The notes: generated by a model not told the origin, from the sequence alone. A stretch of 64,000 bases of DNA from Cercophora sp. LCS_1 (GCA_036250225.1 JAPZLL010000038.1:1-64000), one strand, 5' to 3'; positions 48,161 to 61,615 are shown, counted from the stretch's first letter. Program-made: numbers and translations.

Positions 48161-49615
48161 CTATCCAAAGCGGAACAGTGTCTCTTGAAACCTTCCAACC
48201 CAGTGAGTCAGTAGACCCGGTACGTGTGAGCTTGACCCCGATTGCCGGCGAAGCAGCACAGCCGCAACACTAATGACAACGGCAAGTCCAACAGCACTCA
48301 TAGGGTGCCGGTATTGCCAGAGAATCTTGCCCGCTCTGGAAACTATTCTGTCGCGACGCTCACGCCATGCTATTTCTTTTACTTGGCGGTGGAAGAACTC
48401 CTCGCCGTCAGCCATGGACTGAACAGCACAAGCCTCCGGGCTCCGAGCAGTACGAAGAACGGAAGAACGAGTTATTCTACGCCAAGAAGCAAGGCTCTCC
48501 GGCGGATGGGTGTTGAACAGCCTACAGGCATCGGCAATCAGGGCTTCGAGATCCAGGGGCCGAGGAAGCTTGGAGAGTATGGAATGTAACATATCGGGCT
48601 CGTCGCTTGGGGTCTCGAATACTTCGACACGACGTGAGCGGACGATGGCGGCAAACATGTAAACGGAGAAGACGGGCTCCTTAGCAAGGAGGACGTCGAA
48701 TAGGCGTGTGATTTCGCCAAGCGTGGTGATGTCATGTGCGTACATGGTGAGGGTGCCCGATAGAGCGAAGAAGGGCTTCAGACTTGCGAGGTGGCGCCAA
48801 AGCTGGGGGTCAGCAGCACGAAGGATGTCGGGGATGAGATGTAACTGGTCAATGGCGGCGGTGAGCGTGGGGAGCATGAAGTCGCGGATGCGGAGGACCG
48901 AGAGCCGGGCCACGGCGGGCGCTCGGACGGCGGAGGGCAAGACTAGTAGGAAGACCTGGCATATGTCGTGGTACCCTTGAAAGTAACAGAGATAGGGGTA
49001 GCGGCGGAGGACCTCGTTGATCAGTGCGGACAGCTCTTCTTTTTGCCGGGCTAGCTCTGCATCGTTTTGATCTACTCGAGTAAGCTTCTGGTGAAGGTAA
49101 TGGATGGTGCGGCTGAGGAGGCGTGCTCTGTCGATATTCAGGCATACCAGCGGTAAAGAAAGAGGAAGGGGGCGGATCTTTTTGGCTTACTTTCCGGATA
49201 ATTCACAAAAGCCCGGTCGACGTCAAGCTCAACTTGGTACTCTTCCTTGTGGGGGTGAAGCTCCTTCCAATGGCCAGCCTCGTTTGCTTGAGCTAGGGGT
49301 GTACCAGGTGTGTCGTTGTGTCCAAGTGGGAGGCCCAACAACACCAACCCTGTGTCGATATGATGAGTTCTTGGTCATCACCTCCACCCTCGCCAACGGG
49401 GGTTCTATGGTGGTTGGTCAAAACCTAGAGAGAAACTTACATGCTTGCTGGCGGAGATTGTCTGTCAGAAACCCTCCTGATGACTCTGCAAGCGCTCGCA
49501 GAGCATCTAGATTCCTCCATTTGCAAGCCTCTAAAATGGCACGTTCCTTCTCGTTCCCGGCGTCCAAATGATTGGCGCTCTTCTTGTCCGAGGCCGCATC
49601 GCCCAAGTTCTCCAT
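48161..49615 (-). CDS. TBC-domain RabGAP with C-terminal membrane anchor (TBC1D20/Gyp8-like)
   Basis: Three exons, 49615-49441, 49349-49191 and 49125-48161, encode 432 residues. TBC proteins accelerate GTP hydrolysis by Rab GTPases; the TBC1D20/Gyp8 subgroup acts at the ER/Golgi on Rab1/Ypt1. The dual catalytic fingers are visible: Arg in LDVDRAFVNYP and Gln in CYFQGYHDI. LRRYPYLCYFQGYHDICQV is the subgroup hallmark. A single hydrophobic span near the C-terminus (MSAVGLAVVISVAAVLL, residues ~393-410) would anchor it to membrane, as in TBC1D20. The second acceptor is the CAGAG at 49126, chosen by phase; the preceding CAG alone would shift the frame. The gene converges on VPS52 with 262 bp between stop codons. 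Confidence 0.87.
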
Positions 49616-52038
49616 ATCTGTCGTCGTGAAGACCAACAGGTTGGTCACCAGATGTGAGCACTCAAATCCCAGGCCTTGGCGGACGCATACTGTGCCGTCC
49701 TTCCCCGTTGCGCCGTACGAACCTCACCGCTTCGGTGGTGGAAATGTGTGCTGTGTAACTCAATAAGCCAGACGCAGGGATGTGTATGCTGCGGGTTCCG
49801 TCGTCTCAGCAAGGCGAGAAGGATGTAAGTTGTCAGAAAATGCCAAGATACGCCAGACAGTCGGCACTGAGTTCAAAGACAACTGGACGCGAGTTGGCGT
49901 GACACGTCTATAAGTTTCCCTGGCAAGCTCCGAGAAGGTAGTGTGCTTGTCTTGGGTGGGTGAGAATGTAATAGAAGTAGAGGGCTGCGGTAATAGTCCC
50001 GTGGAGCTCACTTGCAGCTTCTTGCGGTGCGGTGCTCTGTTGCGACAGTCTTTCAAGTTGATCGGTGTTCTATTCGACGGGAGCTTGAGGTGGGTCGTGC
50101 AAATCGCCCCGAGTAATTACGCGCGTGACACGCGCCCCAAACGCACGACTGGCCGCGCCGCATGGGCCTGTTTCTCCCTGCGACGGTGACGTAAGACGGG
50201 CAAGAGAGGGCTGAGTGTTGGTGGACTGTGCGAATACAGCGCTCTTGATGAGCTATGGTTCCAATGCAAGTCATGCCTCAGGCATAATGGCATCCAGTTG
50301 CCTTTAATCATCAAACTGCCTGGGTTTCTTGGCTTTACATATCCTCGGGACCTAGACTCGATGAATGACAGACTCAATTTGAGCGTAGCCTTATCCAATG
50401 CCTCGCCCCGAAAAATGCCTCGAGCCATGTTCCCCGCCAATTGTCAGGCTGATTCCAAGGGCGAAACAAGACATACAGATTGCAGGCAAGGTCGACACTT
50501 CAGACACCTCATCATGCAGGGAATTCGGTATGAGAACCACGAGAACAAGGGGCTTCGCGACGGTGGTTTGTGCACTAGAGTATCTCAAGTTGAGAACGTG
50601 GTTCGAGGTTCAGATCTGCAATCCCCATTGTTATCGGAGAAAATGTGATCTGTCGGCTTGGCTATTGTTCGGCATCGAATCGCAACGACAGCATGGGTTG
50701 GAGCCGAACCGCGGAACATAACGCTTGTTTCCGGGCTCTGGTTGACCCTAAAATCGGGTGGGTGGCATCAAGGGATCCGGCCGAGGGGCGAGCTGTATGC
50801 CGTCTTTTGGCGGCAGCATACCAAGGTGAGCGACATGCCTTCGATCATCGCGCCGAATTAGAGTGCGTACTTGTATGCACTGCACAGAGCTTTGCGCCCG
50901 GGATGTCGTATGGTCCAGGTCGTGGAGGTTTCAAGGGGCGTTCGCTCTGTATCTCGCATGTCTGCCTCCCGTTAGGTTACACGCCGGGATAATGAACCGA
51001 TAAAGCGGTAGTCAGTCAACGACGACAACGACGGGGAAGTGATCTCTTTCGGTGGGCGTACCATGCTTGTCATGCTTTCCGGGCAGGCAGACTGAGCGGG
51101 AGGATGCCATGGGAATCTGGGTGGGATGCATCATGGAGGGGTGGTCGATAGCAGCCCCGCTATGAAGGTGCGGTTCGTCGGTCAGGTCGATGTTAGGCTG
51201 CTCAACAAGCCTGCCGCCAGAGACCATTGTGACAGCCCGCCGAGGAGGAAATGAAAACTTGGGGGCTTGTGGCCCTCTTCCTCGCACTTTTCCGCATGCT
51301 TTTTTTCGTCTCAGATACTGCTGCTCTTCTAGTAGTGCGAAGACGGTGCGCTCGTTTTGAGAACTGAATGCCTGAAGTGGTGTGTCGCAGTAAAACATCC
51401 AAGCTGCAACTTCCCCAATCGTTAGTTACATACTGTAACGGAAAACTGTATCGAGCAAGGTCGCAGCTTCTCTCCAATCTTCCACCACATACAAACCGCA
51501 AAAGACCTGCACACTCTGCACCGCAGCCAGGTGAGGTGCCTCCAGGTTAGTCGTCCAAAGGCCACTCAGGTGGCTGCCGCCGTTGCTTGTCCGTTCAAAA
51601 TGGCACCTTGCAACACCATTTCCTCCTTGGTCAACTCTTTCTCTTTCTAAACAAACCGCGCCCGCTACCTTACCTGCTACCACCCCCGGCGGTACAACAC
51701 CAGACCCAAAATCGCCGCACCCGATTACACTGCTAAACCTGGACAGCAAGCTTACCTCATCCCACGATATCCCGCCACAGCATCGCGTGCAGGTTGGGTT
51801 CCTCAGTTAGTCGGTGTTCCTTGCAGCGGGTTGTCGACCGTTGCTCGGGTCGCTGCCTAAAGATTTACCGACGTCGTCAACCGAACCCAGCCAAACCTGC
51901 TGACACTCGAGAGAGCTCTTGCGAGCACTGGGCTCTCCACTATTTGAGTGACGACAGCCTCTCTACCTCCGACGCGGGGAACAGGCCCCAATTCCAGCGC
52001 TTGACGAGCGTCACCCAGCACGGTTAGAAACTTCTACT
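49616..52038. other. 2.4 kb divergent spacer, TBC gene / MMS1_N gene
   Basis: No supportable gene. Short overlapping frames on both strands lack domains. The last ~450 bp before 52039 is C/A-rich on the plus strand and is probably leader or promoter for the downstream gene. Confidence 0.45.
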
Positions 52039-55000
52039 ATGGCCTTCCAAACCAACGTGCTGAGAGGGGGGGAGTGGGTGACCGAAACCATCAACTTGCA
52101 AGCCGTTCTCAAAGCCAATTCGAGCACTTCGGGACACAAGAAGCCACGACCCTTGAAAGCGCCACAATGCGGTATCCTAACAAGAACAGTGGTGGAAAGC
52201 CATTTAGTTGGCTCTATTCACCCAGTCAGGCTCAGGTCCCCCCAACAAAATGACGTCGCCTTCATAGGGGTAAGTGTGATTCGGTTTTCATCTTTTGACA
52301 TTTTTTTTTTTTTTTTTCAGTTTGTCAAGTTCATCGTTACCGTCAAAACTGCCCACAGCTACTTGCTCCGATATTTGTAATTGAGAGGGAAATGAGCGAC
52401 GACCTCCGTTAAAAGGATTCATATCCGCCAAACTTTGCCCCTATTGTGCCACTTCCATAATGGCTGATCCTAGTACAGGACCACGATGTTCGGATCTGCG
52501 AGCTTCGAAGGGATGGCCAGCTCAAAGAGATCGCGAGAAAGAGTGATTTCGGGTCACGGATTCGCAATTCTTGTGTTGTTGGCTCCTTCTATATCACCGA
52601 AGACAACAACACAGAATCTGGAATTCCCGCTTCCATGGCCGACGATGACGATCCCCTTCCACACATCTCCTCCTCGGCCCCACAAGGTTCCGAGTCTGAA
52701 GCCCCTCCACAATGGCTCATGTTGGTTCTCGAATGCGGCGATTGTGTCTTCTTGTTCTTGCGTCGTGGCTTGGATGGAAGACTTGAGTTTGTCACATCTC
52801 GCTTCCCAAGCCCCAGGGAACAGCTCGTATACCCAGGATTCCACCTGGCGATCGATCCTAGTTCTCGATACGTAGCGCTTGCGTGCGCTCAGGACTACTT
52901 CGTTGTATGCGAACTCGAGTCTGTCGACAAGTTAGGCCAGGCAGCTCGTCGTAACGAGTCACTACGGCCCGTACTTTCCATACGTCCACGGAGTGTTCAA
53001 GGAGTCATCCACAAGATCACTTTTCTCTATCCGCGACCCGGCGACGACCATCACGTCATTCTATTGCTTGTAATTGTAAAGAATGGGAGGTCGCGGATGG
53101 TGATATATGAATGGGCGCTGGGCGACGATCTGAGGCTCGTCTTGGCCGAAGAAAAACAGGGGCATCGTATGCCAGTAGAGAATCAGATGCCCGTACTAAT
53201 CATTCCTCTTACCGTTAGGTCGGCATTCATTGCTATATCTCCAGAGCAGGTTGCTGTCTGCACCGAGGTTCTGCACGGGTCGCCGAACTTTGAATGCGTG
53301 GAACTCCAGAATCCAGCACCGACCCCTAACCACCATGGGCGGGAAGAGCCGTTATGGACAGCTTGGTCGAGGCCATTCCGGCTAGCCCCTTACTTCAAAA
53401 CCAAAGATTGCATATACCTTGCAAGAGAGGACGGGGTCGTCATCTTCATCGAGGCAGATTGGGAGAACCCGCTGGACCGAAGCACATTTATGAAGACGTT
53501 TGACTCGAATATCTCGAGGGCCTTTACCTGCCTTTTTGATGAGCACGCCGATGTCCTCGTTTTGGGGAGTGATTCTGGTCCAGGCGCGATTTGGAAGGTA
53601 TGACAAGCCACTTTCTTCCAGAATTGTCGCTAATAATAATTCACCAGGTCGCTGCCAGACAACCGCTGGTGCTCGTGGGAACTCTACCGAATTGGTCACC
53701 AGCCGTCGATTTTGCAACCACTGATGAATTTGCTTCCTGGAACCAGGAAGTGGGTGCTGCTGGAAACAAGATGCTTCCGTGGAAGGATCGCACTTTTCGA
53801 AAGCCCGACCGAGTATTTGCAACTTCTGGCCATGGGAAAAAGGGGTCGATCACCGAGTACCGGTATGGCCTGACGGCTGGGATCGGCCTGGACCTCGACT
53901 ACGGCACCGACATCAAGGAGGCATGGTTGTTTGCGCCAAAGCGTTTGGGAAGCCAAGAAGGCTTTCATCTGATTCTTTCAATGCCCGACTGCTCTGGGCT
54001 CCTTCAAATTTCGAGGGACTTCTCACAAGCCCAGGAGGTGACCTCGGACAACTCCGGATACGACTTGTCGTCTCCCACATTGGCGTTGGCACATTCTGGT
54101 TCGCTGCTTGTTCAAGTCACGAAAGAATCCATCGCATTGCTTGGCCCGGACAAGAGGTAACTCTTGAGTCTTGCATATATTCTCTTCTGTATCTGCGGCT
54201 AACCTTTTGGTAGCATTCGGTTCCGCTATGAAGATGTTTTGCCCTGCGCTATAGGACTCGAAGTATCCGACGCGTGCATCATGGACGGGTTTGTCGCGGT
54301 ATCTGCACATCAACGTACACAGTTTTACGTCCACGTATTCCAACTCAATGCAGCAGATCTGTCCTGCGTTCGCACTCGAGACATAAAAGTGGATGGCGAC
54401 GTGACGTGCCTGTCCCTCGGGCCAGGTCAGACGGTGTTAGCCGGCATCTGGAGAGACGGGCGTGCGTTCCTTGGGAAAGGTCCTTTGCGTTCAACAAGCC
54501 CGGAACCGGTGTCCGATAGTCTTGAGGTGATTGACGTGTCTCAAGGTGAGTCCCACAATTCCATCAATGTTTACCAAGTCCGCGATCTTGGTCGGCTGCC
54601 TGTGATTCTGACTGTCTACAGCACTCGCCGACCAAACGCGCGACGTCGAGGGACTTGAAGTTTCAGCAATCGACGCGATTGCTAGTATTGTCTGTGCCTG
54701 GGGCGCCATAGTCATGGGCACAAGGAGCGGTGAGGTCGTAAAGATTACCGACAATGGTGTCAAGTACGAAAAGTTTGGAATGACAGCGGCTCGACTCAGT
54801 TGTGTGCACCTCTCACAGCAAGTCGAGCCCACTGTCCTCCTATCCTGCGACAAAAGCCTTGTCCTCTTGCGAGGTCACGCTGTTGGCAATGCCCTATTTG
54901 ACTCCGACAGATTGGAGGATAAGTTGCGTATCTGGCCAGTAGACGCCAGTAACCTGGCAGCAGCAGCGCCGCCTGTGGACTTCGGAATCGCAGTGGACTT

Positions 55001-56402
55001 GCCATTTGAAAACCACGATACTACCCCGATACTCATGACGTCCGGTTCCAACATCCTACTCGCGGAACTGGAACATCAACCGAGACCGGCCCATCGTCAC
55101 CTTCCGGTGGGAGGCACGCCGATGAAAGTTATATACTCGCAACACCTCCAATGTCTCGTTATTGCAGTTAGCAAGGAAGAGCACAAACCTACATTGATGT
55201 TCATGGACCCTGATACGGGCAAAGACATCGGCAGGCCAACCGACAGAAAAACTAACACCGCTATCGATTTTATTCCGGGTCTGGGAAGGGCGGGTGATCG
55301 GATATATGGGCTCACTGAGTGGGACTTCAAAAAAGATGGCAATCTTTGGCGGTATATCCTCGTTTCAACAAAGGATGGACGCCTGATAGTCGTCTCGACA
55401 GCTAAGGGCGAAACGCGTGATGACAAGGCCTCGCATATCCGGTATTGGGTTCAGTTCCAGAAAAAGGGATACAATCGCCCGGTATACTCGGTGGTTGGGT
55501 ACGAGGAGGGTTTGGTATACTGCGTCGGCCAGACGATATACTGGGATGTGCTTGACACAGCCGAGAAAAAGTTAAAAACGATCAAGTCATTCGAGTTGGG
55601 ATCACCTGCTACGAGTCTCAGGATTACAAACGGCAAGTTGATGGCGCTCTCCAGCCGAGAGTCCCTTGAAGTCATTGATCATTCGGCCGGCGGCGACGAG
55701 GGTATGGCGCAAACTCATGTTGACCCAAAGACACGGAACGCGATTCACATGATCGAAGTGGCCGGGACACAACCTGAAGACCCATTGGGAAGTATCACTC
55801 TCCTTGCAGACAGAGACTGCGGGGTTGCGGGGCTCTGGGTGCCATGGCAGACACCTGGAAAAGACTGCGAGCCTGTCTTCGAGGCAGAGCTGCAGGCTTC
55901 GATTCGAAGGTTTCGGCGAGGGAGAACAAGACCCATGTGGGAACAAAGCCAGCACATTCCCAAGTATGGTCGTTTGGCGAGCACTGTTGACGATGCTGAG
56001 ATCTTGGGCATCTCGCTTGATGGGTCGATGCAACATTTCACCTTTTTGAACACAGATACATGGCGACTTCTGCGGTTTATCCAAAACGTCGCCATGACCA
56101 ACGAGGAGCTGTATCCCTATACGCACCAGCGCGTTGACGATTACAACGAGTTTGATCCAGAGCCCAGGCCTGACCGGGGATTCGAAATGCACGTGGACGG
56201 CGATATGCTTCGGCGATGTCTTGAGAAGCGGGCTCTTGAGAGGCTGTTATCGTGGCCAGAACACGAGGGCCGGTTCATCGAGCTTTTGAATGCGGTGGAT
56301 GAGGGGCGACGCGCTACCGGGCTGAGAGTGCCAGACGGGCGGGAGCAGCATTTCAAGATGGCATACGACATCTTGGATTATTTTCTTCGGCCTGTTCTAT
56401 AA
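52039..56402 (+). CDS. DDB1/CPSF-A superfamily protein with MMS1_N domain
   Basis: Five exons, 52039-52269, 52479-53597, 53648-54156, 54214-54545 and 54622-56402, encode 1323 residues. The N-terminus (NLQAVLK, then GILTRTVVESHLVGSIHPVRLRS and NDVAFIG, joined to DHDVRICELRRDGQL and SDFGSRIRNSCVVGSF) matches the MMS1_N domain found in DDB1-like beta-propeller scaffolds. The rest alternates propeller-like strands, such as LLLVIVKNGRSRMVIYEWAL and YILVSTKDGRLIVVSTAKGE, and ends with a helical CPSF-A-like C-terminus (RALERLLSWPEHEGRFIELLN, then MAYDILDYFLRPVL). Relatives serve as cullin-4/Rtt101 adaptors or RNA-processing factors. This protein is divergent, so I do not call it DDB1, Mms1, Rse1 or Cft1. 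The first intron (209 nt) contains a T17-CAG decoy acceptor. Confidence 0.82.
52301..52320 (+). other. T17-CAG decoy acceptor inside intron 1 of the MMS1_N gene
   Basis: Seventeen T residues followed by CAG form an almost ideal pyrimidine tract plus acceptor 51 nt after the donor at 52270. Using it would append FVKFIVTVKTAHSYLLRYL and then a stop. The conserved protein requires the weaker TAGTACAG acceptor at 52478. Confidence 0.75.
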
Positions 56403-57352
56403 ATTTGACACAGTCATCCGGTTGCTTGGCGGGAAAGGCATGATTGAGACTTCAAGGTCCCAAAAGGACATGCTGGTCTGGGATGGCAATCCTTCTGGGC
56501 GGCGTCTGGGTGCTGCTAGATGAGGAGACGCCTTGTTGATAGAGGTTTGCATGGCTGGAAACTAGAACAACGTCGGATGGGAGTCGGCTCTCACAACAAT
56601 GAAAAGACGATGACGGAAACATCTTTCGGGAGGCCAGACAGGGATGACAAAGCTCCGGCATTAGCCGTCAACCCTGGCTGATCACCAAGGGTCCAGAACG
56701 TGGGGTTGAAAGCCCATGCACAAAATAAATCGGGCTGCCCCCCAAAAATCCACTTTGGCCGCTGCGTCATTCGCAGCGCCCCAGGCGAAAATTGCCCCTC
56801 ACCGAGTCTGCCCTGTGCCCGCCCTGTGCCCAGCGCGCCCAACTGCGGTAGACCAAAGGCCCTGCAAACTGCTGTCTTGCTCTGCCACAATCCCATCTAC
56901 GGCTGGCAATCTGTCGTGATAGACCCAGTTGGATTATGTCTCGCTCCCCTCGACCTGAGGGGCGTCGGCCGTGTGAAATTTCCCTTATTGCCTTTGACTA
57001 ACCACAGACCTTACCAGTCAACGGGTGAACAAGAAGAAAGAGAACGAGAAGGAAGTGGAGTTTTGAGGGACCGCAGGCAAGGTTCCCCCTTCCCACCTTC
57101 ACAGCAGTGCCCCACGCAAACCGCCGCCGCAACAACCTCGCCTCGCAGCAAAGAAAGTTGTATTTTCTTTCTGACCCTTTCGCATTCGCAGCGGCGACTA
57201 ACCACGAAATAAACCTTCCGCCGCGAAGCCTTTGAGAGTAAAATCTCAAGAGTTTCTCGTTGCGATTGCCCAGCGTCCACACCGCAACAGTTTTAGCGTG
57301 GTGCATTTCCCCCCATCTTCCAACAAAGGACCATCCGTGAAGAGCGATCAAA
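56403..57352. promoter_or_regulatory. Intergenic, MMS1_N 3' flank and eIF5B promoter
   Basis: 950 bp between tandem plus-strand genes with no coding potential. 57000-57350 is C/A- and T-rich in short tracts and is the probable leader of the highly expressed eIF5B gene. Confidence 0.45.
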
Positions 57353-60300
57353 ATGGCGCCCAAAAAGAAGAACAACAAGAAGGGTAACGATGACTGGGAG
57401 GCCGATCTCGGCGAGAGCATCGCCCCAGCTGGTGCTGCTGCCGCCGCCGATGCCCCGGCCAACGACGACGAAGCCTCCGGTGGTGGCGGCCTCATGGCCC
57501 GCATGCAGAAGCTCAAGGAGAAGCGCAAGAAGAAGGGTCTCAGCGAGGATTTCGTCGAGGGTGAGGCCGCTCCCAGCGCTGAGGAACCCGTCCAGGAGGT
57601 CGAAATCAAGCAGGCCGAGGAAGCGGATCTAGACGACGAGTTTGCGCTCCCAGAGAAGAAGGGCAAGGGAAAGCAAGCACCCAAGGCCAAGGAGGCGCCC
57701 AAGCCGAAGGAAGACGCCGATGGTGATGATCTTGATGGGTCAGGGAGGGTGTTGACGAAGGCCGAGAAGGAGAAGCTGAAGAAGGAGAGGGAGAAGCAGA
57801 GGAAGAAGGAGCAGGTTAGGAAACCCGCAGGTATACCAAAGCCGTGATTATGCTGACTTTTTTGTGCCAGGCTGCCAAGAAAAAGTCTACTGCTCCTGCT
57901 CAGCCAGCCAAAGCAGAGACCGCAAAGGTCGAGGAGAAGAAGGTCGAGGCCCCGGCGGCAGCATCTGCGGCAGAGACAGGTGGAAAGAAGAAGAAGATCC
58001 CTGCTGCCCTAGCTGCCCTCCAGAAGCAACAAGAGGAGCTACGCCGTCGTGCCGAGGAGGAGGCTCGTTTTGCCGCCGAGGAAAAAGCTAGGATAGAGGA
58101 AGAAGAGCGACGTGAAGCAGAAGAGGCGAAGCGGAAGGAGGAGGAGAAGGCTCGCAAGAAGCAGAAGGAGAAGGAGAGAATCGAACAGCTCAAGAAGGAG
58201 GGCAAGTTCATGACAAAGGCGCAGAAGGAGGAGAAAGCGCGCAATGAAAGGAAGTTGCAGCAGATGATTGCCGCTGGCATCAAGGTTGGCGGGCTTGTTG
58301 AGGGTGAGGCTGAGGCACCCAAAAAGAAGCCTGAGCAGAAGAAACGTCCTGCTGGTCGTCGACAGGAGAAGGTGAGTGCTTTTCGAACACGGGCCCTGAC
58401 GCATTCGCGCTTTGTGCTAACGATACCTTGTAGATTGACGAGGAGAAAGCCCTTGCGGAAGCCGCCGAGCGTGCAAGACTTCAAGCCGAAGCCGCCGCGA
58501 AGGAGGCTGAGGAGAAAGAGCGCCGGCAACGTGAAAAGGCTGAAGCTGAGGCTGCTGCTAAGGCCGCTGCCGCTAAGACCGCTGCTGAAGACAGTGTCGA
58601 CGAGGACTGGGAAGCCGCCGCAGCCTCGGATAAAGAAGATGTTAAGGATAGCTGGGACGCCGATTCTGGGGACGAGGCCGAGAAGAAAACAACAACACAG
58701 ACTCTACCCTCACGACCTGCAGCGAAGCAACAAGAAGAGTCGGACTCTGAGGAGGAGGAATCAGAGGACGAATCTTCTGAGGATGAGGAGCAGACCCAAG
58801 CGCAAATCGCTGAGGCACAAAGGAAGAAGGAGGCCGCGGAGCGTCGCGAGAAGGCGCACCAGGCTGCTCTCGCCGCAAGATCCAAGGACAACCTCCGTTC
58901 GCCTATTTGCTGTATTCTCGGTCACGTCGATACCGGCAAGACAAAGCTGCTCGACAAAATCCGCCAGACCAATGTCCAAGAAGGCGAAGCCGGTGGTATC
59001 ACGCAGCAGATCGGTGCAACATATTTCCCGGTCGAAGCTATCAAACAGAAGACTGCCGTCATCAACCAGGATGGCAAGTTTGAGTACAAGGTCCCCGGTC
59101 TCCTCATCATCGATACCCCTGGTCACGAGTCTTTCTCCAACTTGCGATCTCGTGGCTCATCGCTCTGCAACATTGCCATCTTGGTGGTTGACATTATGCA
59201 CGGTCTCGAGCCTCAGACCCTTGAGTCGATGAAGCTACTCCGTGACAGGAAGACGCCCTTCATTGTTGCTCTGAACAAGATCGATCGTCTCTATGGCTGG
59301 AAGAAGATTGACAACAATGGCTTCCAAGAGTCCCTAAGAATGCAAAACAAGGCGGTTCAAAACGAGTTCAAGAACCGCCTTGAGCAGACCAAGCTTGCCT
59401 TTGCCGAGCAGGGCTTCAACTCGGAACTCTACTACGAGAATAAGTCCATGGCCAAATATGTGTCCCTGGTGCCGACATCTGCTCACACTGGCGAGGGTAT
59501 CCCCGACATGCTGAAGCTGATCGTGCAGCTTACCCAGGAGCGCATGGTTGGGTCGCTCATGTACCTTTCTGAGGTTCAGGCTACAGTTCTCGAGGTCAAG
59601 CAAATCGAAGGTTTCGGTATGACCATTGATGTCATTCTCTCGAACGGTATCCTCAGAGAGGGCGACCGCATCGTCCTGTGCGGTGTAGAAGGCGTCATCA
59701 AAACGAATATCAGAGCCCTCCTCACGCCTGCTCCGCTCAGGGAGCTCCGCCTCAAGTCCGCCTACGTGCACAACAAGGAGGTCAAGGCTGCCTTGGGTGT
59801 CAAGATCAGCGCTCCGGGTCTGGAAGGCGCCATCGCTGGTTCCCGGCTGCTTGTCGTTGGACCCGATGATGACGAGTCTGATCTCGAGGACGAAGTTGAG
59901 TCCGATCTCGCCACTCTCTTCAGCAGAGTCGAGAAGTCCGGCCGCGGTGTCAGTGTCCAGGCCTCCACCCTCGGTTCGCTAGAGGCCCTGCTTGATTTCC
60001 TCAAGGACTGCAAGATTCCTGTGGCCAACGTGGGTATCGGTCCGGTCTTCAAGCGCGACGTCATGCAGTGCGGCATCATGCTGGAGAAGGCAAAGGACTA
60101 CGCTGTCATGCTTTGCTTTGATGTCAAGGTGGACAAAGAAGCCCAGGCTTATGCCGACGAGCAGGGTATCAAGATCTTCACGGCTGACATCATTTACCAT
60201 CTCTTTGACCAGTTCACCAAGCACATGGATGAGCTCACCGAGAAGAAGAAGGAGGAGTCCAAGATGCTCGCTGTGTTTCCCTGCGTTCTGAACACGGTTG

Positions 60301-60747
60301 CTGTCTTCAACAAGACCAGCCCCATCGTTGTGGGTGTTGACGTCGTTGAAGGCCAGCTCAAGATCAACACCCCCTTAGCTGCTATCAAGACCAACCCCAC
60401 AACTGGTCTCCGCGAGGTCATCCCCATTGGCAGAGTGTAAGTCTTCAAAAAAAAAACCCGATACCCCCGTCATCCAGTAGCGTTCTAACAGGGTTTCTAG
60501 GACTTCTATTGAGCGCGACCACAAGCAGATTCCAGTCTGCAAGAAGGGCCAGCCTTCGGTTGCCGTCAAGATTGAGATGGGTGGTCACCAGCCGACCTAC
60601 GGACGCCAGCTAGAGGAGTCGGATGTGCTCTACAGCCAGATTTCCCGCGCCAGTATCAACTGTCTTAAGGACTTTTACCGCAAGGATGTGTCCAACGACG
60701 AGTGGCAGCTGATCATCAAGCTGAAGCCCTTGTTCGATATCTCGTAA
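57353..60747 (+). CDS. FUN12: Translation initiation factor eIF5B
   Basis: Four exons, 57353-57814, 57871-58371, 58434-60436 and 60501-60747, encode 1070 residues. eIF5B is the universal IF2-like GTPase that joins the 60S subunit to the initiation complex. Residues 1-470 are a charged, low-complexity arm with Lys/Glu/Ala repeats (KEEEKARKKQKEKERIEQLKK), typical of eukaryotic eIF5B. The G domain starts with CCILGHVDTGKTK (G1 near 484-492), followed by GGITQQIGATYF (switch I), LLIIDTPGHESF and ALNKIDRLYGW. Domains II-IV follow (MVGSLMYLSEVQATVLEVK, FKRDVMQCGIMLEKAKDYAVM) and the protein ends KLKPLFDIS. The last exon joins through a GT|G valine codon at IGRV-TSIERDH. All catalytic motifs are intact. 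Confidence 0.96.
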
Positions 60748-61615
60748 GGCGAACGAGAGAACTGTTGGCGTTCTTAACTCGGGCGTGATGAGTAAAAAGG
60801 TTACGTGGTACGATGGCAATAAAAGTACTGGACCGTATACATTACTCTCTTTTTCTTCTCACCGCGAGGATGTATGTGTATTGAATTGGTGTCGATCGTT
60901 TACATCCGGCCTTTTTTTCTGCGATTCGTGGCATAGTGAATGATGGGCTCACTCCTGAAGACACACATATCAACAGTATAAGCATCACACACGAGATGAT
61001 TGCGCTCAGGTGCTTTGGGTTCCTTGTAGAAAGGTAGGTATTTTGAACCTATCCTGGGCACGTTCATACATCCATCCCACTACAGATTTAACAACCGGGT
61101 GGGGCACGCGGCAACGGCAAATCACAAGCAATGCAAGGCGAATTCTGCTTTCTTCCCTGTCAACCTAGCAGAGAACAAGATCCTATCAGCTGATCCTGGC
61201 AGCAATAGAATGTCAGTTACTATGTGCGTCACTTCTATCATCTTCTTTGTGGGATGTCCCTTTCTGTTTTAACATGAGGAAAAATGAAGTGAAATTCTAT
61301 CCACAACGTAGTAGCACGACGAGAAAATGGGCATCTCGCTGGTCAAACGAATCTGCTCCAAGTCTTCCCCCAGGCCGCTCTCATTTCATGTCCCTAAGAG
61401 TAACTGCACTCGCAATTATGGAGCCCCCTCTGCCGCCCCATTCGTCCTTATTTCTTGTTTTCCTTGCAGAGACGCCCAATACATGCTTTCGCTTTCATGA
61501 CATTTGTGACCCTGTCTATCAAAAGACCACCATCCGTTTGATCGATTCCCCCGCCCAAACCAAAGATAGAACTCATAAACAGAATGAAAAAGAAAATGCG
61601 TCATGCCACGGTTTT
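60748..61615. other. Convergent intergenic, eIF5B / Hsp110 3' flanks
   Basis: 868 bp between converging stops, AT-richer than the coding DNA, with T- and A-rich tracts suited to polyadenylation. No gene or structured RNA is seen. Confidence 0.5.

Noticed and set aside
57900..58891. Long minus-strand Ser/Ala-rich frames across eIF5B
   Set aside because: They mirror the Lys/Glu/Ala-rich arm of eIF5B on the other strand.
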